DNA of 64,000 nt from Bermanella marisrubri (GTDB lineage: Bacteria > Pseudomonadota > Gammaproteobacteria > Pseudomonadales > Oceanobacteraceae), in contig NZ_CP051183.1 of NCBI RefSeq assembly GCF_012295615.1, positions 1,577,001 to 1,641,000 on the forward strand, given 5' to 3'. Both the position numbers and the translations under genes were made by a program. The notes under the pieces were generated by a model. That model was not told the origin of the DNA. It did not search any database and worked only from the letters and a program-made list of their open reading frames with translations. Shown here piece after piece: positions 34,331 to 42,877 of this stretch; position 1 is the first letter of the stretch, and every line of letters starts with the position of its first letter.

Positions 34331-35245
34331 ATGCCTTCGCAACGGCCAGTGGTTTACATCAGTGCAGATCCGGAGAATACCGGGGATGCAATCTACACGC
34401 TGAATCGCGTGATTCTTCAGTTAGGCGCTTGGCCAGTGCAAACCTATTTTTCTAAGAAAAGTGGCGATTACGACTGGACACTGGTACGCAAGGCAATTGA
34501 CGAATGTGATGTTTATATTCTTTTGGTCGGCGACGGCTATGGCACACAAAGCGAGAGCGGTGAAAGCTACATTCATCGCGAAGCGGTTTACGCCAAGAGC
34601 AAGCAAAAGACCATTGTTGCATTGCTAAAGAATACAGAACTGAAGCATCTTAGCCAGCAGGGAATCGAGCGTTTACGTTCTCTTCATCGCTTGATGATGT
34701 CCGGTGTATTTAAATACTGGAACGGTCAGGAAGAATTATTGTTGGTCGCGCGACAAGTCTTGCGAGAGCATCTAAAGCCACAGATCAAAGTGGCTGTGAC
34801 AGACGAGGCTACGATTCCGCAAGTGAAAGAGGCGATAGTTGATACTTTGATGGATATGCAGAGTTATCCTATTCGCTTTTCCGCGAAGGTTTTTGCACAT
34901 GGCAATTGCCATGAAATAGCTAAACAAATCAGCCTTACATGGGAAAGTACCTATGTAAACCTTGCAAGTGTGATGACGGCTCCGGTAACAGAAGAGCGTA
35001 TGCGCAGCATTCTCGAGGACTTTGTTGCTGAATACTATCGAGATGATTTTATGGTTGCTGTGCCCGATGCCCATGCACTTGCTGACGTGCGTTGTAATGA
35101 CATTGAGTTTCAGCGTTTGAAAGCGTTCTTAAAAGGCGCTGGCGTCATAGAAAATGTCGCAAGTGAACAGAGTGGTTTACGTAATTATTGGCAGCTCACT
35201 CAAGCGGGTGAGAGTAAACTACATAAAATGTTACTACCAAGATAG
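34331..35245 (+). CDS. DUF4062 (TIR-related) domain protein with C-terminal winged-helix-like region
   Basis: A 304-aa soluble protein. Residues 5-100 match DUF4062: VVYISADPENT, then ECDVYILLVGDGYGT (about 55-69) and SYIHREAVYAKSKQKTIVALL (about 78-98, shown in parts). This domain is a distant relative of TIR and often occurs in signalling or defence proteins. The C-terminal half (about 155-300) is helical and ends with a winged-helix-like LKAFLKGAGVIENV...NYWQLTQAGESKL pattern. It is followed after 12 bases by apbE. The role is unknown. Confidence 0.7.
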   Translation: MPSQRPVVYISADPENTGDAIYTLNRVILQLGAWPVQTYFSKKSGDYDWTLVRKAIDECDVYILLVGDGYGTQSESGESYIHREAVYAKSKQKTIVALLKNTELKHLSQQGIERLRSLHRLMMSGVFKYWNGQEELLLVARQVLREHLKPQIKVAVTDEATIPQVKEAIVDTLMDMQSYPIRFSAKVFAHGNCHEIAKQISLTWESTYVNLASVMTAPVTEERMRSILEDFVAEYYRDDFMVAVPDAHALADVRCNDIEFQRLKAFLKGAGVIENVASEQSGLRNYWQLTQAGESKLHKMLLPR

Positions 35246-35257
35246 AAACGAGGACAG

Positions 35258-36283
35258 ATGTTCCCCTTAAAAGCATACCTTACAGCTGTTGTCGCTGTTC
35301 TTTTTTTAGCCGCCTGTTCTGAAACACCGAACTCACCGAGCGTCATTCAGGGAAATACCATGGGTACGACCTACAGTGTGCGCTATTACGATGATATTGG
35401 CGTTTCCAGTGATGAATTAAAACAAGAAGTTGATATCTTGTTGGTTGAAGTGAATCGCCAAATGTCTACCTACCAAGGTCGAAGTGAAATCAGCCAGTTT
35501 AATCAGCAAAATGCGCCCTATGAACAAAAGATCAGTGCCGAATTTGCTGATGTTGTGTTTTTGTCTCAGCAGCTTTATGAAATGACGGGCGGGTATTTTG
35601 ATGTCACAGTGGGGCCATTGGTCAACTTATGGGGATTTGGGCCTGATGGTCGCCCGGTAAATCCGCCTTCTGAACAAGAAGTCCAAGCAGCCCTTGAAAA
35701 AACGGGGATGGATGCCATCAAACTAGACAAGCTAACATTGTCTCTATCCAAGTCGGCACACAGGTATGTGGATCTAAGTGCTATTGCCAAGGGTTTCGGT
35801 GTCGATCTTGTCGCGCAGTTGCTTGAGGCGAAAGGTGCACACAATTACTTGGTGGAAATAGGTGGAGAGATCCGTGTCTCAGGCATGAAGCCTAGTCAGC
35901 AAGAGTGGAAGCTTGCGGTGGAAACACCGGAAACCGACGCTGCCCTTGGTGCGCGCAGTGTACAAAAAATTCTCAATTTAACCGATGCTGGTATGGCCAC
36001 CAGCGGTGATTATCGCAACTTTTTTGAAGTGGATGGAACGCGCTATAGCCATACAATCGATCCGTTTACCGGCATGCCAAGTGCTCATAGCCTTGGATCT
36101 GTTACCGTAATAGCCGATACTTGTGCCCGTGCGGATGCCATTGCCACTGCTATGCTTGTAATGGGGACTGAAAAAGCACTGGCATTGGCGAAAGAACATA
36201 ATATTGCGGCCTATTTTATAGTTCGCACAGATAATGGCTTCCAAGAGCAATACTCTGAAGCCTGGAAAACACGATTTAACTAA
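35258..36283 (+). CDS. apbE: FAD:protein FMN transferase ApbE
   Basis: ApbE attaches FMN covalently to threonine in subunits such as NqrB and NqrC. The 341-aa protein is a lipoprotein (signal peptide ending LAAC, Cys20), placing it in the periplasm. Motifs seen are MGTTYSVRYY (about 32-41), VDLSAIAKGFGVD (about 172-184), LVEIGGEIRVSG (about 197-208) and GMATSGDYRNFF with SHTIDPFTGMP (about 247-275). The immediate downstream gene is nqrM, the usual maturation partner for Na+-NQR. Confidence 0.96.
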   Translation: MFPLKAYLTAVVAVLFLAACSETPNSPSVIQGNTMGTTYSVRYYDDIGVSSDELKQEVDILLVEVNRQMSTYQGRSEISQFNQQNAPYEQKISAEFADVVFLSQQLYEMTGGYFDVTVGPLVNLWGFGPDGRPVNPPSEQEVQAALEKTGMDAIKLDKLTLSLSKSAHRYVDLSAIAKGFGVDLVAQLLEAKGAHNYLVEIGGEIRVSGMKPSQQEWKLAVETPETDAALGARSVQKILNLTDAGMATSGDYRNFFEVDGTRYSHTIDPFTGMPSAHSLGSVTVIADTCARADAIATAMLVMGTEKALALAKEHNIAAYFIVRTDNGFQEQYSEAWKTRFN

Positions 36284-36307
36284 TAATCTTTTATTTGAGG
36301 TGCCATT

Positions 36308-36547
36308 ATGGAAATGATGTTGGTGGTCTTTGCGTTTATGCTAGTGATAATGGCTATGATGGCCATAGGCGTCATTGTGGCCAAAAAGCCCATTACAGGT
36401 TCTTGCGGTGGTATGAGTGCGATCGGCATGGAGACCGCATGTGATGTTTGTGGTGGCGATAAAACGAAATGCGATACCGAGATTAAAAAGGCCAAACAAA
36501 GCGATCCATCTGACTTGGCTTATGATGCAACCGGAAACAATAAATAA
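36308..36547 (+). CDS. nqrM: Na+-NQR maturation protein NqrM
   Basis: NqrM (79 aa) is needed to insert iron during assembly of the Na+-translocating NADH:quinone reductase. It has one N-terminal transmembrane helix (about 5-25) followed by GSCGG, ACDVCGGDKTKC: four cysteines in the arrangement typical of the family. It sits 24 bases after apbE. The nqrABCDEF operon is not in this window. Confidence 0.93.
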   Translation: MEMMLVVFAFMLVIMAMMAIGVIVAKKPITGSCGGMSAIGMETACDVCGGDKTKCDTEIKKAKQSDPSDLAYDATGNNK

Positions 36548-36556
36548 GGAAGCTAT

Positions 36557-37951
36557 ATGGCAGATTACCATTATGACGTAATCGTATTGGGAACAGGGCC
36601 TTCGGGTGAAGGTGCTGCCATGAACGCCGCTAAGAAAGGCAAAAAGGTGGCTGTGGTAGAAGAAGCTCCATTGGTGGGTGGTAACTGTACTCATTGGGGC
36701 ACCATCCCTTCAAAAGCATTACGCCATTCGGTTAAGCAGATTATTTCCTACAACACGAACCCAATGTTCCGTGATATCGGTGAACCGCGCTGGTTCAGTT
36801 TTCCTCGTGTGCTGAAAACCGCTGAGCGTGTTATCGCGAAGCAGGTGAAACTACGTACCGAATTTTACAGTCGCAACCGCGTGCATTTGTATCACGGTCA
36901 TGGCCAATTTGTAGACAGTCATTGTATTGAGATTTTTGACGGACCCGCGTCTGGCACCCGCTTACACGCTGAGCAGGTGGTGATAGCCACAGGTTCTAGT
37001 CCGTTTCGCCCGCCAACGGTAGATTTCAATCACGAGCGAATCTATGACTCGGATACGATTCTCAAATTAGAACATACTCCACGCACCATGGTGATTTATG
37101 GCGCGGGTGTTATTGGCTCTGAATACGCGTCAATCTTTAGCGGTTTGGGTGTAAAGGTGGATTTGATTAATCCAGGTGAGCGTCTATTACCGTTCTTAGA
37201 TGACGAGATAAGTGATGCGTTAAGTTACCACTTGCGCAACAACGGTGTGCTGATTCGACACAATGAATTGTTCGATCGTGTGGAAGCAGACGAGCACAGC
37301 GTTAAAGTGTATTTCCAGTCAGGTAAAGTCATCAAAGCCGATGCGATGTTTTGGGCTGCTGGTCGTTCAGGTAATACGCAGAACCTTGGCCTGGAGCATG
37401 TTGGCCTGACACCAAATGGCCGGGGTCAGTTAGAAGTTGATGACCATTACAAAACTCAAGCAGACCATGTTTACGCAGTGGGTGATGTTGTGGGTTGGCC
37501 AAGTCTGGCCAGTGCTGCTTATGACCAAGGTCGAAGTGTTGCAGCATACATGGCTGGCGATGATGATTTTTGGTTTGTTGAGGATGTGCCTACTGGTATT
37601 TATACCATTCCGGAAATCAGCTCTGTTGGTAAAACCGAACGTGAGCTGACCAACGAAAAGGTGCCGTATGAAGTAGGTCAGGCGTTCTTTAAGAGTATTG
37701 CCCGAGCACAAATTACTGGCGAAAACGTGGGTATGCTTAAATTATTATTCCACAGAGAGACGTTTGAGATCTTGGGTATCCATTGCTTTGGTGACCAAGC
37801 GTCCGAGATCATTCACATCGGTCAAGCTATCATGAAGCAAAAAAATGGCGGAAATACGGTTAAGTATTTTGTGGGTAATACCTTTAATTATCCGACTATG
37901 GCAGAAGCGTATCGTATCGCTGCTTTGAATGGTTTGAACCGTGTTTGTTAA
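36557..37951 (+). CDS. sthA: Soluble pyridine nucleotide transhydrogenase (Si-specific)
   Basis: SthA equilibrates NADPH and NAD+ in the cytoplasm. The 464-aa flavoprotein has the FAD-binding [17 protein letters not shown] motif (about 12-28), [17 protein letters not shown] in which the second redox cysteine of disulfide reductases is replaced by Thr as expected for SthA, a NAD(P)-binding [13 protein letters not shown] (about 182-194), and the FAD-contacting [14 protein letters not shown] (about 305-318). It follows nqrM by 9 bases, so apbE-nqrM-sthA are probably co-transcribed. A strong terminator follows. Confidence 0.97.
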   Translation: MADYHYDVIVLGTGPSGEGAAMNAAKKGKKVAVVEEAPLVGGNCTHWGTIPSKALRHSVKQIISYNTNPMFRDIGEPRWFSFPRVLKTAERVIAKQVKLRTEFYSRNRVHLYHGHGQFVDSHCIEIFDGPASGTRLHAEQVVIATGSSPFRPPTVDFNHERIYDSDTILKLEHTPRTMVIYGAGVIGSEYASIFSGLGVKVDLINPGERLLPFLDDEISDALSYHLRNNGVLIRHNELFDRVEADEHSVKVYFQSGKVIKADAMFWAAGRSGNTQNLGLEHVGLTPNGRGQLEVDDHYKTQADHVYAVGDVVGWPSLASAAYDQGRSVAAYMAGDDDFWFVEDVPTGIYTIPEISSVGKTERELTNEKVPYEVGQAFFKSIARAQITGENVGMLKLLFHRETFEILGIHCFGDQASEIIHIGQAIMKQKNGGNTVKYFVGNTFNYPTMAEAYRIAALNGLNRVC

Positions 37952-37982
37952 ATTGAACTAAAAAACACCACAGCGAAACCAT

Positions 37983-38011
37983 AAAAAAACGGCTTTCAAA
38001 GCCGTTTTTTT
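37983..38011. terminator. Bidirectional intrinsic terminator
   Basis: A near-perfect palindrome (CGGCTTT-C-AAAGCCG) is flanked by seven A residues on the left and seven T residues on the right. It can end transcription from sthA on the plus strand and from the convergent gene at 38056-38640 on the minus strand. Confidence 0.9.
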
Positions 38012-38055
38012 ATGGTGTGAATAGAGCCTTACTAGACTTTCTATTAAGCTCTCTA

Positions 38056-38640
38056 TTACGCTTTCTTTTCTACAATGCTTACGTTGTTTGCGGGGATGTC
38101 TTTGTTGATATACACCATGCCAAGCTTATCTTGATACTCCATGCGGTCCGCTTTAATCGGGTCGATTTGCGGAGCGTCGAATTTCAATTCTGTGTATAGA
38201 TCATTAACAAAATCCATGTACGCGTCATTACCCGTGAGAATGAACGCCGCTGCGCCAACATCAGGTTTAACTTCGCTACGAAGTTCTTCAGGCATATCAA
38301 TCTGAACAACCACGGGGGTTTCTTGACCTTCATTCTTTTCCGCTAGCTGGATATTACGAGAACGTGTTTTGTGTTCTGCCCAGTAATATGCGAGGGATTT
38401 GCTTTGAGTGATGAAAACAGGTTGCTTGTTTTCTTTGTAGCTATTGCCGATGGTCGCCATGGTTTGTTTTATGGCGCTGTTAAGCTCTTTATCGCCTGAA
38501 CGGATAAGACCGTTTTGCTTGATGCTTTCAACAAGGCCAGAGGCTGTACCGTGATACCAAGTGTTGCCGGTTGCAAACCCCGATTCAGAAAGTAGCTGAT
38601 CGTGATCTCGATATAATGCAGGAATATCTTGCTGGCTCAT
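38056..38640 (-). CDS. Hypothetical protein with ADP-ribosyltransferase-like features
   Basis: A 194-aa soluble protein that I cannot assign firmly. Several features recall the ADP-ribosyltransferase fold: an early WYHGTASGLVESIKQNGLI (about 28-46, a YHGT histidine strand followed by a helix and G-L), a middle VFITQSKSLAYYWAEH (about 74-89, resembling the Tyr strand-helix), then PVVVQIDMPEEL and a late VYINKDIPANNVSIVE. The third catalytic residue (a Glu) is not clear. It stands alone between sthA and the DUF1499 gene. Confidence 0.5.
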   Translation of the reverse strand: MSQQDIPALYRDHDQLLSESGFATGNTWYHGTASGLVESIKQNGLIRSGDKELNSAIKQTMATIGNSYKENKQPVFITQSKSLAYYWAEHKTRSRNIQLAEKNEGQETPVVVQIDMPEELRSEVKPDVGAAAFILTGNDAYMDFVNDLYTELKFDAPQIDPIKADRMEYQDKLGMVYINKDIPANNVSIVEKKA

Positions 38641-38723
38641 GGGCGCTCCGCTGCGATGTTTTCAAAAAGGGTGGCGGATTATAGCAGGGGGCGACCACGC
38701 AAAAAAGTGCGATGCGCTGGACT

Positions 38724-39158
38724 TCATTGATCCAACTGCTGGCGGATGCCTTCGATGCGCTCGCGGTTCACACCTAAATCGCTGTAACCTAAGCGGGAGG
38801 CGCTACGCACGTGGATGATGTCATCTTGTTGCTTAAATTCAACATCATCCACAAATCCCATGAAGTCGGATTCGAACTCCGCGTGGATGTAGATAGGGGT
38901 TTGCTGGGTAATTGTGGCGTTATCTGTATTTACCAGAAGCTCACGAAGCCGGGTCCAAGTATTGTTGGTTTTTTGTAGTGGGGCAATGTAGGCATCCGTA
39001 GATGGCTCAGCAAAGCTCGACACACAGTTTGGTGTACTTGGGCACGGGGCGAACTGGCCGCCGTTTAAGCCTAGATTATTGGGTTTGCTTCCGGCGCATC
39101 CCGCCGTGAGTAGAAATAGGGTTGCGACCGCTAGTGTGAGAGTATTGGCTTTAATCAT
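38724..39158 (-). CDS. DUF1499 lipoprotein
   Basis: A 144-aa DUF1499 protein. I start at MIKANTLTLAVATLFLL because it yields a lipoprotein signal ending TAGC (Cys21). The DUF1499 core is visible: FAPCPSTPNCVSSFA (about 36-50), YIHAEFESDFMGFVDDVEF (about 86-104) and HVRSASRLGYSDLGVNRERI (about 112-131). The start overlaps the 3' end of the Sir2 gene by 8 bases. The function of the family is unknown. Confidence 0.88.
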   Translation of the reverse strand: MIKANTLTLAVATLFLLTAGCAGSKPNNLGLNGGQFAPCPSTPNCVSSFAEPSTDAYIAPLQKTNNTWTRLRELLVNTDNATITQQTPIYIHAEFESDFMGFVDDVEFKQQDDIIHVRSASRLGYSDLGVNRERIEGIRQQLDQ

Positions 39159-39876
39159 GATGTTGTATGTAATCCGTTGCACGCATTTTATGATACTTGA
39201 CCTTAGCATACGGTAAAATTACTGGATCGGGATCAACTACCTCTACTGGGATTTCGTTCCGCATAGCGATGTCCATGGCCATATTGGTAATGTTGACACT
39301 AAATGAGGTGCCCATGAATACCATTTTGTCGGCTTGCTCCATACGGGACAACGCCTCATCAATGCGATACAGGTCGGTATAGTATTCATCAAATAACAAA
39401 ACGAAGGGCTTATAGCTTTCGTTCAGTGTTGGCGTATTTTTAATATTAAATAGGTGCATCAAAGACTGGTTTAGTCTTTGGTCATCAACTTGATCCCAAG
39501 GCGCATCGATTACTTCAACGGGTTCGCCCTGTGTATGGTAAAGCGTCATTTTGTCGATGCGTCCGTGAATAGCAATGTAGTTTTTATTCCCTGCTTTGCC
39601 ATCTAAACCATCAATATTTTGTGTGATTAGGTTCTTATCGGCTAGCCATCGGTGTACATCATTTTCCGCATGATGGCGATAGGTGATGAAGCGATTGTAA
39701 TACCAAGCAAGAAATTGCTCTGGCTGCTGCTGATACATATGGCGGGTTGCCATTTCCATCGGAGTATAATTTCTACTGCCAATCGTCCAGAACCCGTCTT
39801 CTCCACGAAATGTCGGTATGCCGCTTTCAGCGCTAATACCCGCGCCGGTAATGAATAGTGTGTTTTCTTTGTTCAT
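39151..39876 (-). CDS. Sir2 family NAD-dependent deacylase, lacking zinc cysteines
   Basis: A 241-aa Sir2-fold protein. NAD-binding motifs are clear: FITGAGISAESGIPTFRG (about 8-25), TQNIDGLD (about 87-94) and the catalytic His in IAIHGRID (about 102-109). The zinc-ribbon CxxC pairs usual in sirtuins are absent; the segment after the catalytic His contains no cysteine. A late MGTSFSVNI replaces the usual GTSLxVxP. It overlaps the GDPD gene by 4 bases upstream and DUF1499 by 8 bases downstream, so all three are one operon. It may act on protein lysines or be an NAD-binding or NAD-hydrolysing variant. Confidence 0.85.
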   Translation of the reverse strand: MNKENTLFITGAGISAESGIPTFRGEDGFWTIGSRNYTPMEMATRHMYQQQPEQFLAWYYNRFITYRHHAENDVHRWLADKNLITQNIDGLDGKAGNKNYIAIHGRIDKMTLYHTQGEPVEVIDAPWDQVDDQRLNQSLMHLFNIKNTPTLNESYKPFVLLFDEYYTDLYRIDEALSRMEQADKMVFMGTSFSVNITNMAMDIAMRNEIPVEVVDPDPVILPYAKVKYHKMRATDYIQHHD

Positions 39877-40631
39877 TGCGTTTTTTGTAATGCGCTAACG
39901 GATTGTGGTGCTTGGGGTGCGTTAGGGTCATGAGATAAGTGGCCTATGACCTCTCTAGCTGCTTGCGGATAATCACTAATTATACTGTCCGCTTGAACTC
40001 GAAATAGGCGCGCCATGTCATCCGCATCGTTTACTGTCCAAACGCTCACATGTAGCCCCTTCTTTTGCGCACGCTTTACATAGCTCTTACGGGCCAGCGA
40101 TTTGTTCAAAACGAGCATGCTGCATTTTAGTTGTTTGGCCACATGCAAACCGTGGGGTAAAGGCCATTCCTGCACGTAACCACGAGGAATGGTAGAACGC
40201 GCATTTTTAAAGGCTCTTAAAATTCCAACATGTTTGCTGGTAATCGTCACTTTGTCAGCAAGATTATGTTTATCAATTAATGCAAGCATCGGCGCGACGA
40301 AATTAAGGTTGGTGCGATCAGTTTTAATTTCGAACTGCCAATGTTTGACATACGGACAAGCCAAAACCACTTGTTCCAGCGTTGGTATGCCTTGGTTGGT
40401 CCCTTTAAGGTGAGTATTAGAGAGGATTTGTTGGGTTGATTTACTCACTCTAAGCTTGCTGTTTGCCAAGCGCTTTAATTGCTCGTCATGAACCACTACT
40501 AAGTGATTATCCGAGCTAAGGCGAACATCCAGTTCGAAGTATTCAATGCCTTGTGATGCTGCTAATTGGAAGCCCTGTAGGCTATTTTCCATGGCGACAC
40601 CTTTTGCACCGCGGTGACCGTATATCAACAT
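39873..40631 (-). CDS. Glycerophosphodiester phosphodiesterase (cytosolic, UgpQ-type)
   Basis: The enzyme cleaves glycerophosphodiesters to glycerol 3-phosphate and an alcohol. The 252-aa protein has all GDPD landmarks: HRGAKGVAMENSLQGF (about 6-21), FELDVRLSSDNHLVVVHD (about 33-50), FEIKTD (about 98-103) and a late VSVWTVND plus DSIISDYP. It has no signal peptide, so it is probably cytoplasmic like UgpQ. It overlaps the next gene (Sir2) by 4 bases and follows the Tus-like gene by 10 bases, so all may be co-transcribed. Confidence 0.93.
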   Translation of the reverse strand: MLIYGHRGAKGVAMENSLQGFQLAASQGIEYFELDVRLSSDNHLVVVHDEQLKRLANSKLRVSKSTQQILSNTHLKGTNQGIPTLEQVVLACPYVKHWQFEIKTDRTNLNFVAPMLALIDKHNLADKVTITSKHVGILRAFKNARSTIPRGYVQEWPLPHGLHVAKQLKCSMLVLNKSLARKSYVKRAQKKGLHVSVWTVNDADDMARLFRVQADSIISDYPQAAREVIGHLSHDPNAPQAPQSVSALQKTQ

Positions 40632-40641
40632 TGTGTGAATC

Positions 40642-41514
40642 CTATTGGGTCTCTTCTTTGGAGGTTAGTACGTATCTGTGTACGCGTATACTTGGAAGAA
40701 AGGCTTGTTCTTCAATTTTAAAATCACTGCGACGTGCACGTTGGCGTTCCGCTGGGGGTTCCATGTCGGGAATATTGTGCGGCGGAAGACCTGTATTTCC
40801 ATGAATTAACAAAGGTAAGGACACGTTCATTGCCTGACGAAGCGGTGCTGTTTCATAAAATATATTGGCACGCATGACGGGTGCCAATGTTTGTACTTTG
40901 GCCAAGGGAGTAGTACTGGGCAAGCGGCCAAGTTGATTTAGCTGGGTTTGTATATGACGGCTACCTGTATCCATCTTACTCAGAGCATCATACGCTTGTT
41001 GTACGGTAATTTTTTGAATGCTTCGACCTGATTGGTACCAATTGAAACCAATACGTGTGATAGATCGGTCTATAACTGGCAGGGTGCGCCAAGTTTGTTT
41101 GAGATGTAAACGGGTCAGGCCAGAGTAGTGGAGTTGTTCACGCAGTAGCGGATGACGTTGTCCTAGGTCTTTGCGTACATCCGTCCACGCTTGTCTCTGG
41201 CTGCGCTTCAATTGATCAATGGCTTTTTTAAAATCGAGCTTCAGGTTGTTGATCTGTGTGACCAGCGCTAGCTGCTCATCGTCAATTGTGATCATCCCAA
41301 AGCAGCTGCGGGTTTCGCGGCCATCTTGACCATCTAGATACCAGAAATCTTGAAAAAAATGTTTAGCTTTATCAAGAGGGTGCCAGCCTAACGACTTTTC
41401 GGTTTCATTTAGTGGCAACCAGCATGGATTACGCTGTTCACTAAGTGACTGACAAAAATGATGACTGGTGTCGACCAGTTCGTCGAACAAGGCAACGAGA
41501 TCGCTGACGGACAT
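40642..41514 (-). CDS. Divergent Tus homologue (replication terminus site-binding protein)
   Basis: Tus binds Ter sites and blocks replication forks from one side. This 290-aa protein aligns from memory with E. coli Tus in three places: LTRLHLKQTWRTLPVIDRSI followed by TRIGF (about 130-154, like Tus LITLNAYRTLTVLHD...RFG), VQTLAPVMRANIFYETAPLR (about 208-227, like VQPIARVWYKGDQ) with a following LPLLIHG, and the closing FLPSIRVHRYVL (about 272-283, like IIPRLHLYV). Length is close to Tus (309). The residue at the Tus Phe140 position seems to be Ile and His144 is not conserved, so any fork-lock mechanism may differ. It precedes the GDPD-Sir2-DUF1499 genes. Confidence 0.75.
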   Translation of the reverse strand: MSVSDLVALFDELVDTSHHFCQSLSEQRNPCWLPLNETEKSLGWHPLDKAKHFFQDFWYLDGQDGRETRSCFGMITIDDEQLALVTQINNLKLDFKKAIDQLKRSQRQAWTDVRKDLGQRHPLLREQLHYSGLTRLHLKQTWRTLPVIDRSITRIGFNWYQSGRSIQKITVQQAYDALSKMDTGSRHIQTQLNQLGRLPSTTPLAKVQTLAPVMRANIFYETAPLRQAMNVSLPLLIHGNTGLPPHNIPDMEPPAERQRARRSDFKIEEQAFLPSIRVHRYVLTSKEETQ

Positions 41515-41652
41515 TTCAATTTATACCGTTATCTATATTAGCTTGTAGCATAACGCTATTTGTTATCAGTTCAAAGGGAAATGTCTGGGTCATAAGTTGG
41601 AGTTTGCTCATGCGAGCAATATTTACAGAGCGTTGTGACAATGATGTGACAG

Positions 41653-41925
41653 CTACAGAAGACCTTCAATGCCCAGTTTAACCATATTCAGGCTTAGTAA
41701 GGTGAGTACGCATTTAAAAACAAATGTGAGAGGGCCCAGAGGAAGGCGGTTTTTAGACAGCGTTCCGAGTTTTGAACCTATTATGGAAGCAACAGCCATA
41801 GCGGGTATGGAAGGCGCTAAAATTGCCATAAGGATCATTCCGCCTCCTTGGCCGATGACCCCAGCCAAGAAACTGGTTAAAAGTGCAGCAATGCTCAGGT
41901 AGATTTGGATGTCGAGTTCAAGCAT
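41653..41925 (-). pseudogene. Internally deleted TauE/SafE family transporter
   Basis: TauE/SafE (TSUP) permeases are normally about 240-260 aa with eight helices. This 90-aa frame keeps the N-terminal signature LLTSFLAGVIGQGGGMILMAIL (about 15-36), then joins directly at AMAVASIIGSKLGTLSKNRL to a segment resembling the C-terminal repeat (GSKLGTxL and the last helix LTLLSLNMVKLGI). About 150 residues in the middle are missing without loss of frame. It is most likely a remnant and unlikely to transport anything. Confidence 0.65.
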
Positions 41926-42036
41926 GACATGAGTGTAATCACATCTATAGTTAGAATCTATGTACGAGGAGCTTTTTATTAGATTGCGGAAACTTTATGA
42001 TACAAGCCTATTAATATTGCTTTGGGATGATTGATT

Positions 42037-42810
42037 ATGTTGATGTTGGTGTCCCCAGCGAAGACGCTGGACTATGAGACAGAATTGCCTATTGATGATT
42101 ACAGTGAGCCTGAGCTATTAGATGAAGCGGGTCAGTTAATCAAAGAACTAAAAGAACTGACACCTTCTGAAGTGGCTGATTTGATGGGCCTTAGCGACAA
42201 ATTGGCGCATTTAAATGTTACTCGTTTTCAGCATTGGAAGCGTCCATTCAAGCCAAGCAACGCTCGTCCTGCTATCTATGCATTTAAAGGCGATGTTTAC
42301 ACTGGTCTTGATGCATATTCATTTAAAAAATCTGATATGAATTTTGCGCAAAAGCATCTTCGCATTCTGTCTGGTTTGTATGGCTTGTTAAAACCACTAG
42401 ACCTGATGCAACCATATCGGTTAGAGATGGGTACAAAATTCGAAAATGCAAAAGGTAAAAACCTATATGAGTTCTGGGGAAGTCAGATCACGGATTTGAT
42501 TAATGCGCACCTAGGTAAATCGAAAACCATCGTTAACCTGGCCTCAAACGAATACTTTAAGTCGGTGAAAAAGAAAGATTTGAACGCGGAAATTATCACA
42601 CCGAACTTTAAGGATGAGAAAAATGGCCAATACAAGGTGATTAGCTTTTATGCAAAGAAAGCGCGCGGAATGATGGCTGCTTATATCATTAAAAATCGTA
42701 TCAAAGATGTTGAAGATATTAAAAACTTTGATGTTGCAGGGTATCGTTTTAGTGAGACACATTCAAAAGGTAACGAATGGGTGTTTATCCGAGACGAAGC
42801 TGATCAATAG
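42037..42810 (+). CDS. yaaA: Peroxide stress protein YaaA
   Basis: YaaA lowers free iron and protects DNA during hydrogen peroxide stress. The 257-aa protein starts [17 protein letters not shown], the family hallmark, and contains [45 protein letters not shown] (in two parts, about 110-131), [11 protein letters not shown] and the closing [15 protein letters not shown] chose the ATG at 42037 with GGGATGA upstream; a second ATG six bases later is also possible. Confidence 0.96.
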   Translation: MLMLVSPAKTLDYETELPIDDYSEPELLDEAGQLIKELKELTPSEVADLMGLSDKLAHLNVTRFQHWKRPFKPSNARPAIYAFKGDVYTGLDAYSFKKSDMNFAQKHLRILSGLYGLLKPLDLMQPYRLEMGTKFENAKGKNLYEFWGSQITDLINAHLGKSKTIVNLASNEYFKSVKKKDLNAEIITPNFKDEKNGQYKVISFYAKKARGMMAAYIIKNRIKDVEDIKNFDVAGYRFSETHSKGNEWVFIRDEADQ

Positions 42811-42877
42811 GTCACACATTGATCGCGTTATCTTGGCTACACTAATTAATAGTTAAGATTCAATAAGAGGGAAGTTT

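Noticed and set aside
41632-41639. GTTGTGAC upstream of the tus-like gene as a Ter-like site
   Set aside because: It matches the E. coli core GTTGTAAC in only 7 of 8 bases. Such matches are expected by chance in this length of DNA, and the binding site of this divergent protein is unknown.
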